From contig NZ_BMRZ01000019.1 in assembly GCF_014648895.1 (NCBI RefSeq), positions 62,001 to 126,000 of the forward strand: a DNA stretch of 64,000 bases, read 5' to 3'. The translations under genes and the position numbers were made by a program. This DNA comes from Streptomyces tanashiensis (GTDB lineage: Bacteria; Actinomycetota; Actinomycetes; Streptomycetales; Streptomycetaceae). Shown here in pieces: positions 8,150 to 17,043 of this stretch. The first letter of the stretch is position 1. Every line of letters starts with the position of its first letter. The notes beneath the pieces are model-generated. The model did no database searches, was not told the DNA's origin, and was given only the letters and a program-made list of their open reading frames with translations.

Positions 8150-8213
8150 CGCGACGTTCTCCTCTCCGTGTGGACACGGTGTCCACACGGAGAGAGCGGG
8201 TACGGGGGCTTCT
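8129..8213. repeat. Nested palindrome over the start of the 159-aa gene
   Basis: The inner inverted repeat is perfect: 16-base arms 8162-8177 and 8179-8194 (CTCTCCGTGTGGACAC and its complement) around one G. An outer perfect 15-base pair of arms lies at 8129-8143 and 8199-8213 (AGAAGCCCCCGTACC). The outer left arm is inside the first codons of the gene, and the inner arm holds part of its Shine-Dalgarno. The spacer is 18 bases on one side and 4 on the other, so this is two concentric inverted repeats rather than one clean palindrome. Confidence 0.9.
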
Positions 8214-8270
8214 CTTACGCGGCTTCGCCTACTCGCCGCTTGTGACCTGCGTCACTCTCCGGTTCGTCCG

Positions 8271-9689
8271 TCAGCTGTCGAAGCCGAGGCCGAGCCGGTC
8301 CATGGCCTTCAGCCACAGGTTGCGCCGGCCGCCGTTCTCGTCGGCGCGGGCGAGCGACCACTTGGTGATGCCGATGCCGGCCCAGGCCACCGGCTCGGGC
8401 GGGAACGGCAGCGGCTTGGAGCGGACCATCTCCAGGTCGGTGCGCTCGGTGCGCTCCCCCGCGAGCAGGTCGAGCATCACGTCCCCGCCGAAGCGGGTGG
8501 CGCCGACGCCGAGGCCGGTGAACCCGGCCGCGTACGCCACCTTCCCCTGGTGGGCCGTGCCGAAGAAGGCGGAGAAGCGCGAGCAGGTGTCGATCGCGCC
8601 GCCCCAGGCGTGGCTGAAGCGGAGTCCCTCCAGCTGCGGGAAGCAGCGGAAGAAGTGCTCGGCGAGCTTGAGGTACGTCTCCGGGCGGTGGTCCATCTCG
8701 GCGCTGACCTTGCCGCCGTACGGGTAGATCGCGTCGTAGCCGCCCCACAGGATGCGGTGGTCGGCGGTGATCCGGAAGTAGTGGAACTGGTTCGCGGAGT
8801 CGCCGAGCCCCTGCCGGTTCTTCCAGCCGATGGAGGCGAGCTGCTCGGGGCTGAGCGGCTCGGTCATCAGGGCGTAGTCGTAGACCGGGACGGTGTACGC
8901 CCGGACGCGCTTGACCAGCGACGGGAAGACGTTGGTGCCGAGCGCGACCCGGCCGGCGACGACCTTGCCGTACGGGGTGCGGACGCCCATGCCGGCGCCG
9001 ACCGACACCAGCTGCAGACCGGGGGTGTTCTCGTAGATCCGGACGCCCAGGTCGAGGCAGGCCCGCTTCAGGCCCCAGGCCAGCTTGGCCGGGTGGAGCA
9101 TGGCGACGCCGCGCTTGTCCCACATGCCGCCGAGGAAGGTCGGCGAGTCGACCTCGGCCCGTACGGCGTCCCGGTCGAGGAGTTCGACGCCGTCCGCGAG
9201 CCCGAGCCGGTCGAGCTCCTCGTACACCTCGGCGAGTTCCTCGACCTGGTACGGCTCGGTGGCGACGTCGATCTCGCCGGTGCGCTCGAAGTCGCAGTCC
9301 AGCGCGTAGCGGGCGACGGCCTCCTCGATGGCGTCGAGGTTCTGCTCGCCGAGCCGCTCCAGCTTCGGCAGCTCGCCCGGCCAGCGGGCGAGCCCGTTGC
9401 CGAAGCCGTGGGTGAGGGAGGCCGCGCAGAAGCCTCCGTTGCGGCCCGAGGCGGCCCAGCCCACCTCGCGGCCTTCGATCAGGACGACATCCCGGGAGGG
9501 GTCGCGCTCCTTGGCGAGGAGCGCGGTCCACAGTCCGCTGTATCCGCCGCCGACCACGAGGAGATCGCACTTCTCGGTGCCGGTGAGGGCGGGCAGGGCT
9601 CCGGGCTTGCCGGGGTCTTCCAGCCAGAAGGGGACGGGCTGGGCGTCGGAGAGAGATTGTGCAGCGAGACGCATGGCGACTGGGGCCAT
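8271..9689 (-). CDS. FAD-dependent amine oxidase, gamma-glutamylputrescine oxidase-like (DAO family)
   Basis: 472 aa from the ATG at 9689 (GGAG nine bases upstream; a TTG nine bases earlier is less likely). The N-terminal dinucleotide fold has GGGYSG at 47-52 and the family hallmark GWAASGRNGGF, as in PuuB/OrdL-type oxidases. These oxidise gamma-glutamyl-putrescine or related amines to the aldehyde with release of ammonia and peroxide. It is the last gene of the ald-potD-potA-potB-potC operon, 36 bases after potC, which supports a polyamine substrate. Sarcosine or other amine oxidation remains possible from sequence alone. Confidence 0.82.
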   Translation of the reverse strand: MAPVAMRLAAQSLSDAQPVPFWLEDPGKPGALPALTGTEKCDLLVVGGGYSGLWTALLAKERDPSRDVVLIEGREVGWAASGRNGGFCAASLTHGFGNGLARWPGELPKLERLGEQNLDAIEEAVARYALDCDFERTGEIDVATEPYQVEELAEVYEELDRLGLADGVELLDRDAVRAEVDSPTFLGGMWDKRGVAMLHPAKLAWGLKRACLDLGVRIYENTPGLQLVSVGAGMGVRTPYGKVVAGRVALGTNVFPSLVKRVRAYTVPVYDYALMTEPLSPEQLASIGWKNRQGLGDSANQFHYFRITADHRILWGGYDAIYPYGGKVSAEMDHRPETYLKLAEHFFRCFPQLEGLRFSHAWGGAIDTCSRFSAFFGTAHQGKVAYAAGFTGLGVGATRFGGDVMLDLLAGERTERTDLEMVRSKPLPFPPEPVAWAGIGITKWSLARADENGGRRNLWLKAMDRLGLGFDS

Positions 9690-9725
9690 GGTTTCCAACT
9701 CCTTCGGTGCCTGACCGACGGACGG

Positions 9726-10520
9726 TCAGGCTGTTGCTGTTTTCTTGCGCCGGTTCGTAATCATTTGCCCGGCCACGACCACCAGTACCGCGAGGACGAA
9801 CATCGCGGTGCCGATGACGTTGATCTGAACGGGGGTTCCACGCTGCGCCGAGCCCCAGACGAACATGGGGAAGGTGACGGTGGAGCCCGCGTTGAAGTTG
9901 GTGATGATGAAGTCGTCGAACGAGAGCGCGAAGGCGAGCAGCGCGCCGGCGGCGATGCCGGGCGCGGCGATCGGCAGGGTCACGCGCAGGAAGGTCTGCG
10001 TCGGTCCCGCGTAGAGGTCGCGCGCGGCTTCCTCCAGGCGCGGGTCCATGGACATGACCCGGGCCTTGACCGCCGTCACGACGAACGACAGGCAGAACAT
10101 GATGTGGGCGATCAGGACCGTCCAGAAGCCCAGCTCGATCCCCATGTTGAGGAAGAGCGTGAGCAGCGAGGCGGCCATGACGACCTCGGGCATCGCCATC
10201 GGCAGGAAGATCAGCGAGTTGATCGCGCCGCGCGCCCGGAAGCGGTAGCGGACCAGCGCGAAGGCGATCATCGTGCCGAGCACGACCGCGCCGAGCGTCG
10301 CCCAGGCGGCGAGCTGGAGCGAGAGCGAGAGCGACTCGCACATGTCGGCGACGCCGCAGGGGTCCTTCCAGGCGTCGAGGGAGAACTCCTGCCAGGAGTA
10401 GTTGAAGCGTCCCTTCGGCCGGTTGAAGGAGAACGCCATCACCACGAGGTTCGGCAGGATCATGTACGCGAGCGTCAGCAGGCCCGCGATGACGACGAGG
10501 TTGCGTCGTATCCAGCGCAT
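9726..10520 (-). CDS. potC: Polyamine ABC transporter permease, PotC-like
   Basis: 264 aa, about six hydrophobic segments. The permease-ATPase coupling loop is visible as EEAARDLYAGPTQTFLRVTLP (the EAA motif). Its start codon shares one base with the stop of the preceding potB gene (TGATG), a sign of translational coupling. With PotB it should form the inner-membrane channel for spermidine/putrescine-type substrates. No Shine-Dalgarno is needed in view of the overlap. Confidence 0.9.
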   Translation of the reverse strand: MRWIRRNLVVIAGLLTLAYMILPNLVVMAFSFNRPKGRFNYSWQEFSLDAWKDPCGVADMCESLSLSLQLAAWATLGAVVLGTMIAFALVRYRFRARGAINSLIFLPMAMPEVVMAASLLTLFLNMGIELGFWTVLIAHIMFCLSFVVTAVKARVMSMDPRLEEAARDLYAGPTQTFLRVTLPIAAPGIAAGALLAFALSFDDFIITNFNAGSTVTFPMFVWGSAQRGTPVQINVIGTAMFVLAVLVVVAGQMITNRRKKTATA

Positions 10521-11452
10521 CAGACCAGGTCCTCCGTTCCGGCACGGCGGATGTACACGGTGACCATGCCCAGCACGATCGCCATGAGGATGAAGGAGAG
10601 CGCGGCCGCCGTCGGGTAGTCGAGCACGCGCAGGAACTGCGACTGGATGACGTTTCCGACCATCTTGGTGTCGGTCGAGCCGAGCAGTTCGGCGTTGACG
10701 TAGTCGCCGCTCGCCGGGATGAAGGTGAGCAGGGTGCCGGAGACGACGCCGGGCATCGACAGCGGGAAGGTCACCTTGCGGAAGGTGGTGGCCGGGGAGG
10801 CGTACAGGTCCTGCGCGGCCTCGTGCAGCCGGCCGTCGATCCGCTCCAGGGAGGTGTAGAGGGGCAGGATCATGAAGGGCAGGAAGTTGTACGTGAGACC
10901 GCAGACGACCGCCATCGGGGTGGCGAGCACGCGGTCGCCCTCGGTCCAGCCGAGCCAGCTGGTGACGTCCAGGAAGTGGAGGGCGTTGAGCGCCTCGACC
11001 ACCACGCTGTCGTCGGCCAGGATCGTCTTCCACGCGAGCGTGCGGATGAGGAAGCTGGTGAAGAAGGGCGCGATGACGAGGACGAGGAGCAGGTTGCGCC
11101 AGCGGCCGGCCTTGAAGGCGATCAGGTAGGCCAGCGGGTAGCCGAGCAGGAGGCAGAGCAGGGTCGCGGTCCCGGCGTACAGCAGGGAGCGGATGAACTG
11201 CGGCCAGTATTCCTGGAAGGCGTCCCAGTAGGTCTGGAAGTGCCAGGTGACCTCGAAGCCCTTCTCCAGGGAGCCGGTCTGGACCGAGGTCGAGGCCTGG
11301 TAGATCATCGGCAGCGCGAAGAAGACGACCAGCCAGATGATGCCGGGCAGCAGCAGCCAGTACGGGACGAGCCGCTTGCGGGCGGAGGGCTTGCGCAGAA
11401 CCGGCTCTTCGACCGGTGCCGCGTCCTCCTTCGTCAGGGTGGAGGTGCTCAT
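10520..11452 (-). CDS. potB: Polyamine ABC transporter permease, PotB-like
   Basis: 310 aa. A cytosolic N-terminal tail of about 30 residues precedes six predicted membrane segments. The EAA loop reads HEAAQDLYASPATTFRKVTFP. Its ATG overlaps the stop of potA by four bases (ATGA) and its stop overlaps potC by one base, so potA, potB and potC form a tightly coupled block. Confidence 0.9.
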   Translation of the reverse strand: MSTSTLTKEDAAPVEEPVLRKPSARKRLVPYWLLLPGIIWLVVFFALPMIYQASTSVQTGSLEKGFEVTWHFQTYWDAFQEYWPQFIRSLLYAGTATLLCLLLGYPLAYLIAFKAGRWRNLLLVLVIAPFFTSFLIRTLAWKTILADDSVVVEALNALHFLDVTSWLGWTEGDRVLATPMAVVCGLTYNFLPFMILPLYTSLERIDGRLHEAAQDLYASPATTFRKVTFPLSMPGVVSGTLLTFIPASGDYVNAELLGSTDTKMVGNVIQSQFLRVLDYPTAAALSFILMAIVLGMVTVYIRRAGTEDLV

Positions 11453-12618
11453 CCGGCGTCCTCCACCGTCTCGACGCCCGCGTCGATGTCCTGGGCGGCG
11501 TCGAGGCCGAAGGTGTGGGCCGGGTTCCAGTGCAGGACGACCTCGGCACCGGGGACGAGCCGGGTGTCCCGCTCGATGTTCTGCTCGTAGACCTGGAGCT
11601 CCGCGCCCGCCGGGCTGTTCACCACGTACTGGGTGGAGACTCCGATGAAGGAGGAGTCGGCGATCCGGCCGGTCACCCGGTTGCGGCCGTCGGCGATCGA
11701 GCCCGCGTCGTCGGCGTGCGTGAGCGAGATCTTCTCCGGGCGGACGCCCACGAGCACCTTGCCGCCCTGGCGGACGGCGGAGGTACAGCGGTCGCCGGGG
11801 ACGCGGAGCTTGCCGCCGCCGGCCGTGACGATCACGTCGGCGCCGGTCTCGACGACCTCGGCCTCGATCAGGTTCGAGGTGCCGAGGAAGTTGGCGACGA
11901 AGGTGGTCTGCGGGTTCTCGTACAGGTCGGCGGGAGCGCCGAGCTGCTCGACCCGGCCGCCGTTCATCACCGCGACCTGGTCGGCCATCGTCATGGCCTC
12001 CTCCTGGTCGTGGGTGACGTGCACGAAGGTGATGCCGACCTCGGTCTGGATCCGCTTGAGCTCCAGCTGCATCTGGCGGCGCAGCTTGAGGTCGAGGGCG
12101 CCGAGCGGCTCGTCGAGGAGCAGCACCTGCGGGTGGTTGATGAGCGCGCGGGCGACGGCGACGCGCTGCTGCTGGCCGCCGGAGAGCTGGTGCGGCTTGT
12201 GCCGCGCCTTGTCGCCGAGCTGGACGAGCTCCAGCATGTCGTCGACCTGCTTCTTCACCGACTTGATGCCGCGCCGGCGGAGGCCGAAGGCGATGTTCTC
12301 GGATATGTCCATGTGCGGGAAGAGCGCGTAGGACTGGAAGACGGTGTTGACCGGCCGCTTGTACGGCGGGAGGTCGGTGACGTCCTTGTCGCCGAGGAAG
12401 ACGGTGCCGGTGGTCGGGTCCTCCAGGCCGGCGATCATGCGCAGCGTGGTGGTCTTTCCGCAGCCGGAGGCGCCGAGCAGGGCGAAGAAGGAGCCCTGCG
12501 GGACGGTCAGGTCCAGCGGGTGGACGGCGGTGAACGAGCCGTACGACTTGCTGATCCCGGTGAGACGGACGTCGCCGCCGCCAGTGTTCTTTCCGGTGTG
12601 AGCAGTCTTGTCAGTCAT
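11449..12618 (-). CDS. potA: Polyamine ABC transporter ATPase, PotA-like
   Basis: 389 aa. Walker A is GASGCGKTT, the signature is LSGGQQQRVA, Walker B is VLLLDEPLGALD and the H-loop is VTHDQEEAM. About 130 C-terminal residues form a TOBE-type regulatory domain, as in PotA/MalK-type importers. It energises the PotB/PotC channel from the cytosolic face. It follows potD by 43 bases and overlaps potB. Confidence 0.93.
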   Translation of the reverse strand: MTDKTAHTGKNTGGGDVRLTGISKSYGSFTAVHPLDLTVPQGSFFALLGASGCGKTTTLRMIAGLEDPTTGTVFLGDKDVTDLPPYKRPVNTVFQSYALFPHMDISENIAFGLRRRGIKSVKKQVDDMLELVQLGDKARHKPHQLSGGQQQRVAVARALINHPQVLLLDEPLGALDLKLRRQMQLELKRIQTEVGITFVHVTHDQEEAMTMADQVAVMNGGRVEQLGAPADLYENPQTTFVANFLGTSNLIEAEVVETGADVIVTAGGGKLRVPGDRCTSAVRQGGKVLVGVRPEKISLTHADDAGSIADGRNRVTGRIADSSFIGVSTQYVVNSPAGAELQVYEQNIERDTRLVPGAEVVLHWNPAHTFGLDAAQDIDAGVETVEDAG

Positions 12619-12661
12619 GGGTTGCGGTCCCAGGGAGTGAGAGAGGTGGACGAGGCCGGAC

Positions 12662-13909
12662 TCAGGCGCCGATGAGCTTGGCGAACTTCTCCTCGTACGC
12701 CGTCTCCTCCGCGCTGCTGAGCGAGCGGAAGGCGTGCGACTTCTTGGCCATGGCCTTGTCCGGGAGGATCAGCGTGTTGTTCGCGAGCTCGGGGTCGATC
12801 TTGGCGAGCTCGTCCTTCACCCCGTCGACGGGGCAGACGTAGTTGATGTACGCGGCGAGCTGGGCGGCGACGGGAAGCTCGAAGTAGTAGTCGATGAGCT
12901 TCTCGGCGTTCGCCTTGTGCCGGGACTGCGCGGGGACGAGCAGGTTGTCGCTGGAGGTGATGTATCCGGCGGACGGTATGGAGTACTTGATGTCCGGGTT
13001 GTCGGCCTGGAGCTGGATGATGTCGCCGGCCCAGGCGAGGCAGGCGGCGATGTCGCCCTTGTCCAGGTCGGAGGTGTAGTCGTTGCCGGTGAAGCGGCGT
13101 ATCTGCTTCTTGTCGACGCCCTTCTGGAGGCGCCCGATCGCCGCGTCGTAGTCGGCGTCCGTGAAGTTCCCCGGGTCCTTGCCCATGTCGAGCAGGGTCA
13201 TGCCGACGGAGTCGCGCATCTCGGTGAGGAAGCCGACCCGGCCCTTGAGCGCGGGGTCGTCGAGGAGCTGGGTGACCGAGTCGACCTTCTTGCCGCCGGT
13301 CGCCTTGACGTTGTACGCGATGACGGTCGAGATGCCCGTCCACGGGTACGAGTAGGACCGGCCCGGGTCCCAGTCGGGGCGGCGGAACTGGGCGGACAGG
13401 TTCGCGTACGCGTTGGGCAGGTTGGCCGGGTCGAGCTTCTGCGCCCAGCCGAGCCGGATGATGCGGGCGGCGAGCCAGTCGGTGACGCATATCAGGTCGC
13501 GGCCGGTGTCCTGGCCGGCCGCGAGCTGCGGCTTGATCTTGCCGAAGAACTCGACGTTGTCGTTGATGTCCTCGGTGTACTTGACCTTGATCCCGGTGCG
13601 CTTCGCGAACGCCTCCAGGGTCGGACGGGACTTCTCGTCCTCGCTGACGTCCATGTACTCGGTCCAGTTGGAGAAGGCGACGCTCTTCTCCTTGGCCGAG
13701 TCGTCGGTGGAGGCGGGGCCCTGGCCCTCCCGCTTCGCCGGCGGGATGCCACAGGCGCTCAGGCCGGCGAGACCGCCGACCGTGAGCGCGCCGACGCCGC
13801 CCGCGCGCAGCATCGAACGGCGGCTGAGGGCGCCCCGGCCGCTCGTCAGGCTGCGCCGTATCGCCGCCAGCTGCGCGGCGGACAGGCTGTCGGGCTCGTA
13901 CTGCTCCAT
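12662..13909 (-). CDS. potD: Polyamine-binding lipoprotein, PotD-like (first copy)
   Basis: 415 aa. The N-terminus has a twin-arginine motif (SRRSML, 29-34), a hydrophobic stretch and a lipobox ending at C53 (LSAC), so the protein is probably Tat-exported and lipid-anchored. The mature part is a PotD/PotF-type binding protein (NWTEYMDVSEDEK, GDIAACLAWAGDIIQLQ). It lies between the aldehyde dehydrogenase and potA in the operon. A second copy at 23794-24981 has the same Tat-plus-lipobox layout. Confidence 0.9.
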   Translation of the reverse strand: MEQYEPDSLSAAQLAAIRRSLTSGRGALSRRSMLRAGGVGALTVGGLAGLSACGIPPAKREGQGPASTDDSAKEKSVAFSNWTEYMDVSEDEKSRPTLEAFAKRTGIKVKYTEDINDNVEFFGKIKPQLAAGQDTGRDLICVTDWLAARIIRLGWAQKLDPANLPNAYANLSAQFRRPDWDPGRSYSYPWTGISTVIAYNVKATGGKKVDSVTQLLDDPALKGRVGFLTEMRDSVGMTLLDMGKDPGNFTDADYDAAIGRLQKGVDKKQIRRFTGNDYTSDLDKGDIAACLAWAGDIIQLQADNPDIKYSIPSAGYITSSDNLLVPAQSRHKANAEKLIDYYFELPVAAQLAAYINYVCPVDGVKDELAKIDPELANNTLILPDKAMAKKSHAFRSLSSAEETAYEEKFAKLIGA

Positions 13910-13985
13910 GCGCTGTGCCCTTTCGGGATGGGTGGGCCGCTGGTCGGGCGGCGGTCGCCGAGCGGCGGTAGCCGCATATCGATTA

Positions 13986-15500
13986 CTAACGGTCCCCGAA
14001 GATCGTGCGGTGCCAATCCTTCGCCGCCACCGCGGTGTTGTCGAACATCACGTGCTTGACCTGCGTGTACTCCTCGAAGGAGTACGCCGACATGTCCTTT
14101 CCGTAACCCGAGGCCTTGGTGCCGCCGTGGGGCATCTCGCTGATGATCGGGATGTGGTCGTTGACCCACACACAACCCGCCTTGATCTCCCGCGTGGCAC
14201 GGTTGGCCCGGTAGACGTCACGGCTCCACGCGGAGGCGGCGAGGCCGTAGGGGGTGTCGTTGGCGAGCCGGATGCCCTCGTCGTCACCGTCGAAGGGCAG
14301 GGCCACCAGGACCGGACCGAAGATCTCCGACTGCACGACCTCGCTGTCCTGTGCGGCGCCGGTGATCAGGGTGGGACGGTAGTATGCGCCGTTCTCGAGC
14401 TCTCCACCAGGGGCTTCTCCGCCGGTGACGACCGTGGCGTAGCCGCGGGCCCGCTCGACGAAGCCGGCGACGCTGTCGCGGTGGCGGTGGCTGACGAGCG
14501 GACCGAGGTCGGTGTCGGAAGCGAAGGGGTCGCCGACGCGGACGGTCTCCATGAGCTCGGCGACCCGGGCGACGAAGGCGTCGAAGAGCGGGCGCTGGAC
14601 GTACGCGCGCGTGGCGGCGGTGCAGTCCTGGCCGCTGTTGATGAGGGAGGCGGCGACGGCGCCGTGGGCGGCGGCCTCCAGGTCGGCGTCGTCGAAGACG
14701 AGGAACGGGGCCTTGCCGCCGAGTTCGAGGTGGAGCCGCTTCACGGTGGCGGTGGCGACCTCGGCGACCCGCTTGCCGACCGGGGTGGAGCCGGTGAAGG
14801 AGGTCATGACGACGTCGGGGTGGCCGACGAGGTGCTCACCGACGACCCGCCCGGAGCCGCTGACGATGTTGATCACACCGTCGGGGATACCGGCCTCCTT
14901 CGCCGCCTGCGCGAACATGATCGAGGTGAGCGGGGTCAGCTCGGCCGGCTTCAGGACGATCGTGTTTCCGGCGGCGATCGCCGGGAGGATCTTCCAGGCG
15001 GCCATCTGGAGGGGGTAGTTCCAGGGGGCGATGGAGCCGACGACGCCGATCGGCTCGCGCCGGATGTACGAGGTGTGGTCGCCGCTGTACTCGGCGGCCG
15101 ACTGGCCCTGGAGGTGGCGGGCGGCCCCGGCGAAGAAGGCGGCGTTGTCGATCGTGCCGGGCACGTCGAACTCGGTGGTGAGCTTGAGCGGCTTGCCGCA
15201 CTGGAGGGACTCGACCCGGGCGATGTCCTCCGCCCAGTCGGCGAGGACCCCGGCGAGGCGGTGCAGGGCGTCGGAGCGCTCGCCCGGGGTGGCTCCCGCC
15301 CAGCCCGGGAAGGCGGCCTTGGCCGCGGCGACGGCCTCGTCCACGTCGGCGGTGGAGGCGAGCGCGTACGTGTAGACGCTCTTCCCCGTCGCCGGGTCGA
15401 TCACGCTGTGTTCCTGACCTGAGGTTCCGGCGCGGAGCTTTCCGCCGATGTACTGCGCGCCGTCCGCGAAGCGGTCCGTCACCTGGAAGCGGTTGCTCAT
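13986..15500 (-). CDS. Gamma-aminobutyraldehyde dehydrogenase-like, first copy
   Basis: 504 aa NAD(P)-dependent aldehyde dehydrogenase. General base E259 in LELGGK and nucleophile C293 in SGQDCTAATR are both in place, and APWNYP is at 158-163. Members of this subgroup oxidise 4-aminobutanal to GABA. It is the first gene of the polyamine uptake/oxidation operon: potD follows after 76 bases. The ATG at 15500 has GGAGAG upstream; a longer frame to 15710 starts inside the divergent promoter region and is unlikely. Confidence 0.87.
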   Translation of the reverse strand: MSNRFQVTDRFADGAQYIGGKLRAGTSGQEHSVIDPATGKSVYTYALASTADVDEAVAAAKAAFPGWAGATPGERSDALHRLAGVLADWAEDIARVESLQCGKPLKLTTEFDVPGTIDNAAFFAGAARHLQGQSAAEYSGDHTSYIRREPIGVVGSIAPWNYPLQMAAWKILPAIAAGNTIVLKPAELTPLTSIMFAQAAKEAGIPDGVINIVSGSGRVVGEHLVGHPDVVMTSFTGSTPVGKRVAEVATATVKRLHLELGGKAPFLVFDDADLEAAAHGAVAASLINSGQDCTAATRAYVQRPLFDAFVARVAELMETVRVGDPFASDTDLGPLVSHRHRDSVAGFVERARGYATVVTGGEAPGGELENGAYYRPTLITGAAQDSEVVQSEIFGPVLVALPFDGDDEGIRLANDTPYGLAASAWSRDVYRANRATREIKAGCVWVNDHIPIISEMPHGGTKASGYGKDMSAYSFEEYTQVKHVMFDNTAVAAKDWHRTIFGDR

Positions 15501-15675
15501 GACGCTCTCCGTTGTCCCAGCTCGAATTGAGTGCCGATCCTGGCATGGGGATAGTGGTCCAACAAGTGATTCCGTTGTTGCCTTTTGGTTACGCGACGGA
15601 ATCGGTCGACCATGTGTCGAGGCCGCCGGAAAATCTCCGTACGTAGTGTCCGTGGCGAATGCCAGACTCGCATGT

Positions 15676-16233
15676 ATGACCAAGATCGAAGAGCTGACAC
15701 AGCAGGTCACCCGGGGTGACCGAGTGAAGTGGCTGCATTTCTGGGGGCACCGTCCGCACCCCGACGGCCGCCTCTCGGCGAGCTGTCTGAGCCAGTGGTG
15801 GCCGGCGCCCTTCGTGGTCGACGGCGTGTCCTACGCGACGGCCGAGCACTGGATGATGGCGGCCAAGGCCCGCCTCTTCCGGGACGCGGACGCCGAGCGG
15901 GCCGCGCTGACGGCCCGCACCCCCGCCGAGGCCAAGAAGGCGGGCCGGCTCGTGCGGGGCTTCGACGACGCGGTCTGGGAGCGCGAGCGCTTCGGGATCG
16001 TCGTCGAGGGCAGCGTCCACAAGTTCTCCTCGGACGAGGCCCTGCGCGCCTTCCTCCTGGGCACGGGCGAGCGCGTCCTGGTGGAGGCCAGCCCGATGGA
16101 CCGCATCTGGGGCATCGGGCTCGCCGCGGACGCCCCGGGGGCCCACGACCCGGCCCGCTGGCGCGGCCTCAACCTGCTGGGCTTCGCCCTGATGGAGGCG
16201 CGGGAGCGGCTGCGCGCGGCGCCCGGCGTATGA
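15676..16233 (+). CDS. NADAR-family protein (YbiA-like)
   Basis: 185 aa from the ATG at 15676. The NADAR domain fills nearly the whole protein: FWGHRPHPDG, LSQWWPAPFVVDGVSYATAEHWMMAAKA, and a C-terminal W-GIGLA...W-GLNLLGFALME block. Family members are N-glycosidases acting on riboflavin intermediates or on ADP-ribose-type modifications, including ADP-ribosylated guanine in DNA. No DarT or other ADP-ribosyl-transferase gene is adjacent, so the substrate here is open. It is transcribed away from the polyamine operon. Confidence 0.85.
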   Translation: MTKIEELTQQVTRGDRVKWLHFWGHRPHPDGRLSASCLSQWWPAPFVVDGVSYATAEHWMMAAKARLFRDADAERAALTARTPAEAKKAGRLVRGFDDAVWERERFGIVVEGSVHKFSSDEALRAFLLGTGERVLVEASPMDRIWGIGLAADAPGAHDPARWRGLNLLGFALMEARERLRAAPGV

Positions 16234-16273
16234 GAGAGGGGCCCCGCACCGGTCGGTGCGGGGCCCCTCTCTC
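16232..16273. terminator. Bidirectional terminator between convergent genes
   Basis: A perfect 19-bp stem (GAGAGAGGGGCCCCGCACC and complement) closes on a GGTC tetraloop. Its left arm overlaps the stop codon of the NADAR gene and it ends 14 bases before the stop of the convergent DUF4190 gene, so it can serve both. Confidence 0.85.
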
Positions 16274-16287
16274 CTGACGTACCGGCG

Positions 16288-16968
16288 TCAGCGGCCGTCC
16301 CGCTCGATCTGGAGGACCGATCCGAAAGGGTCGTCGCCCGAGTCCTCGAAGGACGTGCTGTCCTGCGAGATCGCCCAGATCATGAAGCCCAGGAAGACGG
16401 CGCTGACCAGCGTGCCGATGGCGCCGAGCACGACGCCCGCGAGGGCCATGCCCCGGTTCGTCGCCTCGCCCCGGCCGACCTTCTTCAGGCCGATGATGCC
16501 GAAGATCAGCGCCAGGATGCCGAGGATCACCCCCAGGCCGTACATGCAGAAGCCCGCGACGGCGATGATGCCGAGCACCATCGCGGTCGTCCCCATGCCG
16601 TTGGACGGGGACTGCTGCCAGCCGGGCTGGCCGGGCTGCGGGTACCCCGACCCGTAGGCGGGGTAGCCGTACCCCGGGGACGTCGGCGGCGTCGGGGCCG
16701 CCGCCGGGTAGCCGTAGCCGCCGGACGTGTCCGCCGGGTAGCCGTAGCCGGGCGTGGCCGCCGGGCCGCCGGGGGCGACCGGCGGCGGCGGGACGTCCCC
16801 CGTAGGGGCTCCCGGAGCGGCCGGGAAGGCCGTCATGGTCGGCTGGTCGTGCACCGGCGAGGGCGACGGCGTCGCCGGCTTGCTCAGTTCCACCCCGTCG
16901 CGGTTCGGCGGAGCCCACGGGTCCGTCGGGTCGTACCCGCCCCGCGACTGGTCTCGGTTGTCAGACAT
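16288..16968 (-). CDS. DUF4190-domain membrane protein
   Basis: 226 aa. The first half is a Pro/Gly/Tyr-rich cytosolic tail with repeated GYGYPA-type units (about 70-110). Two closely spaced hydrophobic hairpins follow with glycine-zipper character (GVILGILALIFGIIGLKKVGRG; ALAGVVLGAIGTLVSAVF), the hallmark of DUF4190. The family is very common in actinomycetes and has no known function. Stands alone. Confidence 0.8.
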   Translation of the reverse strand: MSDNRDQSRGGYDPTDPWAPPNRDGVELSKPATPSPSPVHDQPTMTAFPAAPGAPTGDVPPPPVAPGGPAATPGYGYPADTSGGYGYPAAAPTPPTSPGYGYPAYGSGYPQPGQPGWQQSPSNGMGTTAMVLGIIAVAGFCMYGLGVILGILALIFGIIGLKKVGRGEATNRGMALAGVVLGAIGTLVSAVFLGFMIWAISQDSTSFEDSGDDPFGSVLQIERDGR

Positions 16969-17043
16969 GGGCCTCCCCCATCGTGGTCACGCCATGTTAC
17001 GGCCTCACCCCTGCGAGGGAACCGCCCGGCCTACGATGATCCG

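Noticed and set aside
7563..8186. N-terminal extension of the chitinase frame up to 8186
   Set aside because: It passes through the DasR-like operators and the opposite reading of the 159-aa gene, and the signal peptide begins at the GTG at 7562 with a good ribosome-binding site.
8170..8727. Plus-strand frame beginning with MDTVSTRR, the same residues as a minus-strand frame
   Set aside because: The shared start is produced by the perfect inverted repeat at 8162-8194; the rest is antisense to the flavoprotein gene.
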